A DNA stretch of 64,000 nt from DATKYQ01 sp964640665 (GTDB lineage: Bacteria > Myxococcota > B64-G9), in contig CAZXHT010000017.1 of NCBI GenBank assembly GCA_964640665.1, positions 1 through 64,000 on the forward strand, in the 5' to 3' direction. The translations under genes and the position numbers were made by a program. The stretch's first letter is position 1. Each line of letters begins with the position of its first letter. The notes under the pieces were generated by a model, which was given only the letters and a program-made list of their open reading frames with translations, was not told the origin of the DNA and did no database searches. This document shows positions 24,029 through 32,551 of this stretch, piece after piece.

Positions 24029-26446
24029 ATGATCAGGAACGTATGCATGCTGGCAATGGCAACCGTGCTTGCTCTGGGCCTTGTGGCCTGCGGGACGACC
24101 AGCCCCACTGGAGATCTGTGTCTTTCGGACGACGAGTGCCCCACGGGCGAGCAGTGCCTCAACGGACGCTGCCATTCAACGGCCTGCTCAGACGACGGTG
24201 ATTGCGCCAAGGGCAAGACCTGCAAGGACGGTCAGTGCACCGACGTTACCGACTGCACTTCCGACGACGATTGCAACGGCGGCGTTTGCAAGACGGCAAC
24301 CGGCGATTGCGTCCAGTGCATCGAGGACGGCGATTGCGCCGCGGGAGAGCACTGCGTTGACGAAGTATGCCACCCGGGTTGCTCCAGCGATTCGGATTGT
24401 TCCGAGCCGGTTCCGGTGTGCGATGTGGCATCGGGAACCTGCGTCGAGTGTGCCAAAGACGGCGACTGCGCCAGCGACGAGATCTGTGTCGGGAATGTCT
24501 GTGTAGGGGAAATAGGCTGCAGTTCGAATGCAGACTGTTCGGGAGAAACACCGGTGTGTGACACGGACAACAACGTATGCGTCGAGTGCGTCGATGACGC
24601 CGACTGCGCGAGCGGCGAGACATGTTACGAGAATGCCTGCGTAGATCCTTGTGAAGTCGTGACATGCCCGCCGGGTGAGCACTGCGTGGGAGGCTTTTGT
24701 TTCCCGGACTCTTGCCAGAACGATGACGACTGTTCCGGGGCGACGCCGTTTTGCGATCTGATTTCGGGCGACTGCGTCGAGTGTCTTGCCGACGGCGACT
24801 GTCCGAACGGCTTCTGCGTGCAGGGCGCTTGCCAGGCGCAGCCGCCGGAGTGCCGCGCCGACTCGGATTGCCAGATGGGATTCGTTTGCGAGGAGACACA
24901 CTGTGTTGAAGGTTGCCGCACCGATCGCGATTGTCCGCAGAACCTGCTTTGCGACTTGTCGGACGGTGAGCCCGGCGACTGCGTGCAGTGCCTGAGCGAC
25001 GACGACTGTCAGCCCAATCGCGTATGCAGTCCCGAGGGAATGTGTGTCCGTCCTTGCTCGAGCGACGACGATTGTCCCCAGGGCACGATTTGCGATCTCG
25101 ACAACGGCGTCTGTGTGCAGTGCCTCGATGACATCGATTGTCCGGACGGCAACAAGTGTCTCGACAACCGCTGCGTGCCCTGGTGCGAGCAGGATGAAGA
25201 CTGTTTGCCGGGCATGATCTGCGAGCAGAACTCCTGTATTCGCGGTTGCCGCGACGACATGGACTGCCTGGATATGGGCCCCGGCCTTATCTGCGACAAC
25301 AACCAGTGCATCGAGGGCTGTTCCGAGAACGTAGCCTGCCCGCCGGGATTCTATTGCGACCTGGGCAGCAAGAAGTGTCTCGAGGGTTGCCAGAGCGACG
25401 ACGACTGCGCGCCGGGCGAGACCTGCGACGTGAACAGTCACGTCTGCGTGCGGGGTTGCCAGGACGATTCCGATTGCGATCTGGGCTTCATCTGCGAGGG
25501 CAGCGAATGCATCGAAGGCTGCCGGGACGACCGTGACTGCCCGGGAGGGATGTTCTGCGATAACGGTGTTTGTGCCCTCGGATGCAACTCCGACCAGGAT
25601 TGCTCTTGGGGCCAGCACTGCTGGCTGGCCGAGCACGTCTGCGTCGAGTGCCTGGTGGACGAAGACTGCGGAGGCATTGGTGAACGCTACTGCGACACCG
25701 ATAGCCACACCTGCGTGCAAGGTTGCACAGACGACTGGCAGTGCGCCGCCCAGGGAATGGTGTGCGATACATCGAGTGTTCCGGCGGTGTGCGTCGAGTG
25801 TTACGATGGTAACGACAGCCGCTGCACCGACCGCGGCATGGTATGTGATACACAAGCACGCGTTTGCGTCGAGTGCCTGGCAGACGGCGACTGCGTCAGC
25901 GCGGGCACCGGCCCACGGCACTGCCTGCCCAACGAGAACGTCTGCGTTGATTGCTACCTCGACGAGCACTGCCCAGGCGACATGTTGTGCGACCTGCAGC
26001 AGTACATTTGCCGCCCCAAGACAGGGCGCGGTCTGTGCGACGTGTGCGCCTCAGACGACGAGTGCGGCGGAGCCACGGACCTGTGCATGCCGTTCGTTGG
26101 TCAGCAGGGCGAGATCATCGACCATGGCTGCGGGCAGGCCTGTTCAAACGACAACCCCTGCCCGACGGGCTTCCGTTGCGGCGCGGCCGGCGATATCGGC
26201 CAGTGCATACCATACAACACCGAGCCGGTGACGACCTGCGCCGCCATTCGTGACATGGGTAACCCTTGCAGCATTAACGGCGGAGATGAGTGCGGAGTGG
26301 TTGATGCCGACGACGCCCTGTGCGCGCCAAGCATCGGCGGGTTTTTCTGCAGCGTGAGTTGCGAAGACTCGAGTGCCGGCGGCAACATGTGCGCCAACGA
26401 CTGGAGTTGTGGCGGTATCGGCCAATACTTTTTCTGCCAGCCGTGA
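24029..26446 (+). CDS. Large Cys-rich repeat lipoprotein
   Basis: The 805-residue product has a lipoprotein signal ending 'GLVAC'. Nearly all the rest is repeats of about 20-25 residues of the form CxxDxDCxxGxxCxxxxxxCVxxC, more than 25 in all, each likely closed by disulfides with acidic turns (DDDC, DSDC). Such proteins abound in Myxococcota and are thought to be exposed on the outer surface; function is unknown, with calcium binding possible from the acidic turns. An AAGGAG precedes the ATG. A shorter paralogue starts 26 bp downstream, so they form a tandem pair. Confidence 0.8.
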   Translation: MIRNVCMLAMATVLALGLVACGTTSPTGDLCLSDDECPTGEQCLNGRCHSTACSDDGDCAKGKTCKDGQCTDVTDCTSDDDCNGGVCKTATGDCVQCIEDGDCAAGEHCVDEVCHPGCSSDSDCSEPVPVCDVASGTCVECAKDGDCASDEICVGNVCVGEIGCSSNADCSGETPVCDTDNNVCVECVDDADCASGETCYENACVDPCEVVTCPPGEHCVGGFCFPDSCQNDDDCSGATPFCDLISGDCVECLADGDCPNGFCVQGACQAQPPECRADSDCQMGFVCEETHCVEGCRTDRDCPQNLLCDLSDGEPGDCVQCLSDDDCQPNRVCSPEGMCVRPCSSDDDCPQGTICDLDNGVCVQCLDDIDCPDGNKCLDNRCVPWCEQDEDCLPGMICEQNSCIRGCRDDMDCLDMGPGLICDNNQCIEGCSENVACPPGFYCDLGSKKCLEGCQSDDDCAPGETCDVNSHVCVRGCQDDSDCDLGFICEGSECIEGCRDDRDCPGGMFCDNGVCALGCNSDQDCSWGQHCWLAEHVCVECLVDEDCGGIGERYCDTDSHTCVQGCTDDWQCAAQGMVCDTSSVPAVCVECYDGNDSRCTDRGMVCDTQARVCVECLADGDCVSAGTGPRHCLPNENVCVDCYLDEHCPGDMLCDLQQYICRPKTGRGLCDVCASDDECGGATDLCMPFVGQQGEIIDHGCGQACSNDNPCPTGFRCGAAGDIGQCIPYNTEPVTTCAAIRDMGNPCSINGGDECGVVDADDALCAPSIGGFFCSVSCEDSSAGGNMCANDWSCGGIGQYFFCQP

Positions 26447-26472
26447 ACGCGCGATAAGATGGGGCCGAAATA

Positions 26473-27810
26473 ATGAAACTAGTACAATCGGTTGTTTTTC
26501 TGGCGGCGGCGCTGGCCGTCGCCGCTTGCAGTGCTTCGGACACGGCTGGCCTGCCGGATTGTTACTCCGATTCGGATTGCGACGTGGGCCAGCAATGCAA
26601 AGATGGTAGCTGCGAGTCATTAGGTTGCGGATCTGACAAGGACTGCCGTGGGGGCATGACTTGTGAAGGAACAAACTGTGTAGCTGTCGTCAATTGCGCC
26701 GCCGATGCCGATTGCAACGGCTGGCGCTGTTTTTCAGGAGCCTGCGTCGAATGCCTGGCCGACGGCGATTGCGGAGGCGACTTGATCTGCATCGCTTCCA
26801 CTTGCCGAGCCGGCTGCGAACAGGATGGCGATTGCAATTCGCCCGCGCCGGTATGCGACAAGTTGACCGGTGTCTGCGTCGAGTGCACGGACGACAACGA
26901 CTGCGCGACCGGCGAGACATGCCAAAGTGGAAGCTGCATAGAAGAGTTTGTTTGCAAATCCAACACAGATTGCCAGGCGCCAAATGCACTTTGCGACACC
27001 GGTTCCGGCGCCTGTGTCGAGTGCCTGTCCGACAACGATTGCGATCTCGAAGAAGAGTGCCTGTCCGGGACCTGCGTGGTGGCGGGTTGCGCCTCGGACA
27101 TTGACTGCCCGGTGGAGACGCCCGCCTGCGACATGCAAAGCAATCCCCCGATCTGCGTGCGGTGCACCATGAACGAGTACTGCGCGAACGATGAAGATGG
27201 CAGACTGATCTGTGACCTGGAGCGGCAGATTTGCGTGCAGTGTCTCGCGGACAACGACTGCGTGAACTCCGGCGGCCAGGTCAGCCACTGCCTGGCAGGC
27301 GAGGGGATTTGCGTCGAGTGCACCCGGAACGCCGACTGCCCGGATAGCTCGAGCTGCAATCCCGAGACGCACTTTTGCCGGGAGGGCTACCAACCGTGCG
27401 CCGAGTGCGACGACAACATAACTTGCCCGCCCGGGACGAAGTGCGTCGAGTTTTCGGGAAGCGGCGGCAACAAGGGAGACTCGGGCTGTCTGCGCGACTG
27501 TGTGGGCGAGGATGATTGCACAAAGGGCTTCTTCTGTGACTTCGTCATCGGTCGAATGGGTAGCTGTCGGCCTGCTTATGACAAGGACAATGGTACTTGC
27601 CAGGCAATACGCGATAGCCTGGTAAAGACTTGCCACGACGATTCAAGTTGCGGTGTGCCCGATCTGGAGGACGGGGTCTGCGTGAGCTTCCAGGAGTACA
27701 GCAGGTGTTCCATTGACTGTCAGACCACCGAAGATTGTCCTTTCTCCTGGCAATGCTACCTGCAGCCCGTCGACCCGAGCGCGGGGCGCGTCTGCGGCCC
27801 GCCCCTGTAA
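26473..27810 (+). CDS. Cys-rich repeat lipoprotein, shorter paralogue
   Basis: The 445-residue protein has a lipoprotein signal ('ALAVAAC') and repeats of the same CxxDxDCxxGxxC type as the gene before it. Both end in a non-repeat module with the order 'CAxCxxxxxCxxGxxC...C...Cxx.F.C', followed by 'CQAIRDSLVKTC' here and 'CAAIRDMGNPC' there. The shared tail suggests duplication and then loss or gain of repeats. The DNA polymerase gene begins 6 bp after its stop. Confidence 0.8.
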   Translation: MKLVQSVVFLAAALAVAACSASDTAGLPDCYSDSDCDVGQQCKDGSCESLGCGSDKDCRGGMTCEGTNCVAVVNCAADADCNGWRCFSGACVECLADGDCGGDLICIASTCRAGCEQDGDCNSPAPVCDKLTGVCVECTDDNDCATGETCQSGSCIEEFVCKSNTDCQAPNALCDTGSGACVECLSDNDCDLEEECLSGTCVVAGCASDIDCPVETPACDMQSNPPICVRCTMNEYCANDEDGRLICDLERQICVQCLADNDCVNSGGQVSHCLAGEGICVECTRNADCPDSSSCNPETHFCREGYQPCAECDDNITCPPGTKCVEFSGSGGNKGDSGCLRDCVGEDDCTKGFFCDFVIGRMGSCRPAYDKDNGTCQAIRDSLVKTCHDDSSCGVPDLEDGVCVSFQEYSRCSIDCQTTEDCPFSWQCYLQPVDPSAGRVCGPPL

Positions 27811-27816
27811 GGACAC

Positions 27817-29559
27817 ATGCCGCGACCAGCCTTCACCCTTGCTGAAAACGCTGACGACCTGAAGCACGCCATGACCCGTTTGGCCGGGCTGCCGCTTTTG
27901 GCTCTCGACCTGGAAACCGAGGGTCTCGATCCTCACCTGCACAAGGTGGTGTTGCTGACGGTGGGAGACGACAGAGAGCAGCTCCTGGTGGATTGTCGCA
28001 AGGTGTCGCTCGAACCACTGCGTCCACTGATTGAAGGTCCGGTTCCCAAGGTCACACACAACGGCGCCTTCGACGTTGCCATGCTGCGCTCGCACGACAT
28101 CTTCGCCGAGAACGTGCTGGATACCATGCTCAACGAGCAACTGATCGAAAACGGGCGCGGCCGGAAGTCTCTGGCGCTGGCTTCTTTATCTGAGCGCTAC
28201 CTGGGGCTGGAACTGGACAAGTCAGAGCAAACCGGGTTTGGTCGCACGTCCGGCGCCTTTTCGCCTGCACAGATCGAGTACGCCAGGCGCGACGTCCTGG
28301 CGACATACCAGGTTCTTCTGGAGCAGACACCCCGCCTGGCGCAAGAGGGCTTGCAGGATACAGCCAGGTTAGAGGCCGAGGCGCTACCGGCGTTTGCCGA
28401 CCTGCGCTACGACGGTGTCTACCTCGACCAACCCGGCTGGTCGGCTCTGGTCGAAGAGGCCAAACTGAAGCAAGATCAGGCACGGGCCGAGTTGGACGAG
28501 ATGTTCAAGGATGTCGTCTCGACCGATCTTTTCGGGCATGTAACTTTGAACTACGAGAGCGATGTCGATCTCAAAGACGCGCTTGGACGGCTTTGCCGCC
28601 GGCGTCTCAGGGAGGTCAACAAGGCGGCCCTACGGGGCCTGGGTCACCCGGTCGGCGATGTGTTGCTTCGCTATCGCGAGATGAGCAAGATCGTCGGAAC
28701 CTACGGTGAGAGCTTCCTGCAGGCCATTCATCCAAAGACCGGTCGGATACACGCCGACTTTCGCCAGATCGGGGCGCCTACCGGCCGGGTGGCTTGCGCC
28801 AACCCCAACCTGCAGAACATACCCCGCGGCAGCCGTTTCAGGCAGTGCTTTAGCGGCCCTCCCGGCCGGCGCATGGTCACGGCCGACTACGCCGGTTGCG
28901 AGTTGCGCATCCTGGCCGAGTTGAGCGGGGACGAGGCCTTCGTCAGAACATTCAACAAGGGAGGCGACCTGCACTCGATCGTGGCCAGCGAGATTTTCGG
29001 CAAGAGTGTTTCAAAGAGCAGGTATCCCGAGTTGCGCAGCCGTGCCAAGGCTATCAACTTCGGCTTGGCCTACGGAATGGGAGCCGGAGGGCTGGCAGCC
29101 GTCACCGGCTTGCGGCCCACTGAGGCCGAACGCCTGCTGTCCCGCTATTTCCGCTCGTACCCCAAGGTCAGACAGTATCTCGAGGATTCGGCGGCCCTGG
29201 CGCTAAGGCGTGGCTTCTCTCGCACCATCGGGGGCCGCAAGTTGTACCTGCGGGTTGAGGAAGATCAAAAGACACGGGCCGCCCAGGCCAGGGTGGCCAA
29301 GAACATGCCCATCCAGGGAACCAACGCCGACATGTTGAAGATCGCCATGGCCTCGGTCCGCAAGCGCCTGCGTCTCGAGGGGTTGCAGGCCCTGATGGTC
29401 AACTGTGTCCACGACGAGATCCTGGTCGAGGCGCACGAGGGAGACGCATGGGACGTGTCCGAGATAGTCCGCGAGGAAATGGTTGCGGCCGGTGAGCGTT
29501 ACATCAAGAGGGTGCCGGTTGTGGTGGACGTGTCGGTCGGCGATTCATGGCAGAAGTGA
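27817..29559 (+). CDS. Family A DNA polymerase with 3'-5' exonuclease, no 5' nuclease
   Basis: The 580-residue enzyme begins with a DEDDy proofreading domain ('LLALDLETEGLDP', 'THNGAFDVAML', 'YARRDVLATYQ'). The polymerase domain follows with motif A 'DYAGCELRILAELSGD', motif B 'RSRAKAINFGLAYGMG' and motif C 'VHDEILVEA'. It is shorter than ordinary Pol I (about 900 residues) because the N-terminal 5' nuclease is absent, as in 'bifunctional 3'-5' exonuclease/DNA polymerase' proteins and some phage enzymes. It probably acts in repair synthesis beside a regular Pol I elsewhere. AAGGA precedes the ATG. The 3' end overlaps the convergent aspartate kinase gene by 15 bp. Confidence 0.88.
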   Translation: MPRPAFTLAENADDLKHAMTRLAGLPLLALDLETEGLDPHLHKVVLLTVGDDREQLLVDCRKVSLEPLRPLIEGPVPKVTHNGAFDVAMLRSHDIFAENVLDTMLNEQLIENGRGRKSLALASLSERYLGLELDKSEQTGFGRTSGAFSPAQIEYARRDVLATYQVLLEQTPRLAQEGLQDTARLEAEALPAFADLRYDGVYLDQPGWSALVEEAKLKQDQARAELDEMFKDVVSTDLFGHVTLNYESDVDLKDALGRLCRRRLREVNKAALRGLGHPVGDVLLRYREMSKIVGTYGESFLQAIHPKTGRIHADFRQIGAPTGRVACANPNLQNIPRGSRFRQCFSGPPGRRMVTADYAGCELRILAELSGDEAFVRTFNKGGDLHSIVASEIFGKSVSKSRYPELRSRAKAINFGLAYGMGAGGLAAVTGLRPTEAERLLSRYFRSYPKVRQYLEDSAALALRRGFSRTIGGRKLYLRVEEDQKTRAAQARVAKNMPIQGTNADMLKIAMASVRKRLRLEGLQALMVNCVHDEILVEAHEGDAWDVSEIVREEMVAAGERYIKRVPVVVDVSVGDSWQK

Positions 29560-30750
29560 CCCCAGAAACTCTGCGTGCAACAGGCGCACCGCCTGCCGTA
29601 CTTTCGTCGAGGTGATTAAAGCGGTTATACGGAAAGACGACGTATGCACACCTAGCGCTTCGATGCCGGCCCTCTCGAGTACACTCAGGCAACGGCGAAG
29701 ATTTTCGAAGGTCTGGTTGATGCCGGCCCCGATCAGGCTGACGGCGCCCAGGGTGTCACTCAGCCTGGCCGCATCGCCGAAACGCTGCCTGAGCTGCTCG
29801 CGGCAGGCGCTCGTGTCGGGCAGGAAGTCGTGCGAGACGACCACCGCCATTCCATTGCCCGCCCCGAAGCGATGGATGGCGAGCTGCTTTCCGGGTATCT
29901 TGTGTTCGTCCAGAAAACCCAGCAAGCTCTCATCCATTGCCGATTCGGTATTTTCAGTCGCCAGTACCACGACTGATTCTTCGTGGGCGATGCCGACGAC
30001 GACTCCGGGCAAGCGGGGCGCGTTCTTGCGAACCAGGGTGTGCGAACCGCTCCCGTCGGCGTGCCGCACAAAAATGGCTATGCCGCGTTCCTTGGCGAAC
30101 TCGACCGCGGTGGCATTGAGCACGCGGGCCCCGCTTTCGGCGAGTTCCTGCATCTCGGCATAGCCCAGGTCGTCGATGTGACTGGCCTGCTCGACCAGCG
30201 CGGGGTCGGCAGAGTAGACGCCATCGACGTCACCGAATATCTCGCAGCACTCGGCGTCCAGGGCCGCGGCCAGCGCCACCGCCGTGGTGTCCGAGCCCCC
30301 ACGCCCCAAAGTTGTGATCTCGTGCTTGAAAGACATTCCCTGATAGCCGGCGACGATGACGATGCGGCCCCGTGCCAGTTCGTCCTGAATGCGGACGGGA
30401 CGGATCTCGATGATCCTGGCGTCGAGGTGATGATCGTTGGTAATGATACCGCATTGGCTGCCGGTAAACGAAATGGCGTCGTGGCCCAGTCTTTGAACCG
30501 CCATGGAGAGCAGCGCCATGGTGATCCTCTCGCCGACCGAGATCAACATGTCGAGTTCGCGCCGGGGGGGGTCGGGGTGAACACGCCGGGCCAGATCGAG
30601 CAGCTCATCGGTGGTCTTGCCCATGGCGCTGACCACTACCACGACGTCGTATCCTCTTTCCTTTGCACGGACCACGTTTTTGGCCACGGCGGCGATCTTG
30701 GCCTCGTCAGCCACCGAACTGCCGCCGTATTTTTTGACCAGGATCGGCAT
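29545..30750 (-). CDS. lysC: Aspartate kinase
   Basis: The 401-residue protein has the amino acid kinase signatures 'VKKYGGSSVAD' at the N-terminus, 'LISVGERITMALL', and 'LGRGGSDTTAVALAAAL' with 'GDVDGVYSADP'. The C-terminal ~140 residues form paired ACT domains ('AHEESVVVLATEN', 'VSLIGAGINQ') that in the family bind lysine or threonine for feedback control. It catalyses the first step of the aspartate pathway to lysine, threonine and methionine. The ATG at 30750 begins the conserved domain, 7 bp after the stop of the NtrC-like regulator gene, so the two are probably one transcript. Confidence 0.92.
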   Translation of the reverse strand: MPILVKKYGGSSVADEAKIAAVAKNVVRAKERGYDVVVVVSAMGKTTDELLDLARRVHPDPPRRELDMLISVGERITMALLSMAVQRLGHDAISFTGSQCGIITNDHHLDARIIEIRPVRIQDELARGRIVIVAGYQGMSFKHEITTLGRGGSDTTAVALAAALDAECCEIFGDVDGVYSADPALVEQASHIDDLGYAEMQELAESGARVLNATAVEFAKERGIAIFVRHADGSGSHTLVRKNAPRLPGVVVGIAHEESVVVLATENTESAMDESLLGFLDEHKIPGKQLAIHRFGAGNGMAVVVSHDFLPDTSACREQLRQRFGDAARLSDTLGAVSLIGAGINQTFENLRRCLSVLERAGIEALGVHTSSFRITALITSTKVRQAVRLLHAEFLGSLLP

Positions 30751-30757
30751 AGGTAGT

Positions 30758-32125
30758 CTACTGCTGAACTGTCGAATAGCGCTTGGCGTCGATCTCATGT
30801 TTCTTCATCAACAGCCAGAAGTTCTTGCGATCCATCCCGGCCTCCCTGGAGGCCCGGGAAATGTTGCCATTGTGCAGCGAAAGCAGTTTCGTGACGTAGT
30901 TGTATTCGAACTGTGAAAGCACCTTTTTCTTCTCCTGCTTGAAAGGATCCAGTTCCCCCGGCGAGTCTATGTCCTCCGGGCGGATCACGTTACTGGATGC
31001 CATCACCACGGTCTGTTGAATCTTGTTCTCCAACTCGCGAACATTGCCCGGCCATTGATTCCCAACCAGCTTTTGCATGGCCAAAGGCGAGATCTCGGTT
31101 ATCTTCTTGTCGAACTCCTTGACGAACTTGAGCAGGAAGTGATTGGCCAGCAAGGGGATGTCTTCCTTGCGATCCCTCAAGGGCGGGATGGAGATGGGAA
31201 CGATGTTCAGGCGGTAGTACAGATCTTCGCGAAACTGTCCCGTGGCCGCAGCCTCCTGAAGATTCCTGTTGGTGGCCGAGATGATACGCACGTCCGCCTG
31301 GATTGTCTTGGTGCTGCCCAGCGGCTTGATCTCCTTTTCCTGCAGAAAGCGCAACAACTTTACCTGCACCTTGGGGCTGACTTCGCCCACCTCGTCCAGA
31401 AACAGTGTGCCCCTGTTAGCCTCGGCCACCAGGCCGGGTGTGTCCGAGACGGCATCGGTGAAGGCGCCCTTCTTGTAGCCGAACAACTCGCTCTCCAGCA
31501 GAGTCTCCGGCAAGGCTCCGCAGTTGACCGGCACGAAGGGCAGCTTGGCCCGGCGCGATAAGTTGTGAATCGTGCGCGCGAACAACTCCTTTCCGGTGCC
31601 GCTCTCACCGTAGATGACGACAGAGGCATCGGTCTGGGCGATGGAAGATACCTTCTCTATCACCGAACGCATGATCTGCGAATTTCCGATGATCGACTCG
31701 ACCCTGGAAACACGATCGAGCGATGATTTCAGCTGCGAGATTTCTTCCGACATTCGCAGGCTCTCGATGGCGCGGTTGACCCGGTGGCGGAAAACTTCCC
31801 GGGTGATCGGCTTGGTGATGTAATCGTATGCACCGGCCTTCAGAAAATGAACGGCGTTTTCGATGGTCCCATAAGAGGTCATGATGATGACCGGAATCTG
31901 CGGGTTGAAATCGCGAATGGCGCCCAGTACTTCCTCGCCGCCCTTTTGAGGCATGCGAATGTCGCTGACAACGATGTTGATGCCCCCGTGGTGCAGCAGT
32001 TCAATGGCTTCCTTGCCGTTTTTGGCAAACACCAGCCTGTAGGGCGCCTCCTTGCAAAACACGTCTATCATGTAGCGTGTGTTCGGATCGTCGTCAACGA
32101 TCAAAACGGATATGTTCTCGGCCAA
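30758..32125 (-). CDS. NtrC-family sigma-54 response regulator
   Basis: The 455-residue protein has a receiver domain (1-120) with phospho-acceptor Asp in 'INIVVSDIRMPQ' and 'AGAYDYITKPI'. The AAA+ sigma-54 interaction domain (~140-380) has Walker A 'GESGTGKELFARTIH', the GAFTDA loop ('KGAFTDAVSDTPG') and 'GTLFLDEVGE'. The C-terminal Fis-type helix-turn-helix includes 'NISRASREAGMDRKNFWLLM'. It should activate sigma-54 promoters after phosphorylation. The start is TTG at 32125 with GGGAGG upstream. A sigma-54 promoter for a candidate small RNA lies 190 bp away, divergent. Aspartate kinase follows in the same operon. Confidence 0.92.
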   Translation of the reverse strand: MAENISVLIVDDDPNTRYMIDVFCKEAPYRLVFAKNGKEAIELLHHGGINIVVSDIRMPQKGGEEVLGAIRDFNPQIPVIIMTSYGTIENAVHFLKAGAYDYITKPITREVFRHRVNRAIESLRMSEEISQLKSSLDRVSRVESIIGNSQIMRSVIEKVSSIAQTDASVVIYGESGTGKELFARTIHNLSRRAKLPFVPVNCGALPETLLESELFGYKKGAFTDAVSDTPGLVAEANRGTLFLDEVGEVSPKVQVKLLRFLQEKEIKPLGSTKTIQADVRIISATNRNLQEAAATGQFREDLYYRLNIVPISIPPLRDRKEDIPLLANHFLLKFVKEFDKKITEISPLAMQKLVGNQWPGNVRELENKIQQTVVMASSNVIRPEDIDSPGELDPFKQEKKKVLSQFEYNYVTKLLSLHNGNISRASREAGMDRKNFWLLMKKHEIDAKRYSTVQQ

Positions 32126-32316
32126 TATGCCCTCCCTGGTATTTTTACCACATCATAACGATCAGATAAATGTGCTTTTTAGGATCTACCCCCCCTTCTG
32201 TGTGGTTTGAATACCATGATTTTCCGGTCGATACAAGAAAAAAGACAAGTTAAGAGACGGCCCTGATTTACTCTTTTTGCTTTATAATTAGCTAGTTAAT
32301 TTACACATGGGGTAGC

Positions 32317-32332
32317 TGGCACGTAATATGCA
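32317..32332 (+). promoter_or_regulatory. Sigma-54 promoter of the candidate small RNA
   Basis: TGGCACGTAATATGCA matches the sigma-54 consensus TGGCACGNNNNTTGCW except for one T to A change. GG at 32318-32319 and GC at 32330-32331 are separated by exactly ten bases. Transcription should start near 32343 and run to the right. The upstream AT-rich stretch contains an imperfect palindrome (ATTAGCTAGTTAAT) near 32287-32300. No protein gene begins downstream on this strand before the convergent sppA-like gene ends. Confidence 0.7.
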
Positions 32333-32342
32333 ACCCATGCTG

Positions 32343-32551
32343 CGCGTAGGATGAGCGGCCATGCCTTCAGTTATTTGGTGGCCGGTGTTCTTTGGAACAG
32401 TGTTCAGTTAGAGGAGGAATCGCTGCGGGCGTACATGGCTTCCCCCCCGCCTGTGAGCCAGCACGAGTACTCCTCGATTTTGGGAGATGCATTTATAATG
32501 GGTATTGGGTTTCCCCCCCGCCCACGCCCAGGCTTTGCGTCTCCCTTTTTT
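32343..32551 (+). ncRNA. Candidate sigma-54-dependent small RNA with two C-rich loops
   Basis: Between a sigma-54 promoter and an intrinsic terminator lies a structured ~209-nt segment. Stems seen by eye: CGGCCAT 32356-32362 with GTGGCCG 32378-32384; TGTTC 32386-32390 with GAACA 32395-32399; GAGGAG 32411-32416 with CTCCTC 32470-32475, enclosing TGGCT/AGCCA (32436-32440/32456-32460); and the terminator stem 32482-32490/32537-32545. The 12-mer TTCCCCCCCGCC occurs twice, at 32440-32451 and 32511-32522, each in a predicted loop. C-rich loops can pair with G-rich ribosome binding sites. A short open frame at 32351-32557 has no ribosome binding site and no protein-like composition. Confidence 0.6.
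32482..32551 (+). terminator. Intrinsic terminator of the candidate small RNA
   Basis: GGGAGATGC (32482-32490) pairs with GCGTCTCCC (32537-32545) as a 9-bp stem with one G-T pair. Six T follow directly (32546-32551). The long loop holds the second C7 motif and can form an inner GGG/CCC stem. The T-run overlaps the stop codon of the convergent sppA-like gene. Confidence 0.7.

Noticed and set aside
24188..25969. 593-codon minus-strand frame over the Cys-rich gene
   Set aside because: The repeat structure of the real gene produces a long antisense frame rich in Ala/Val/His; there is no protein-like motif.
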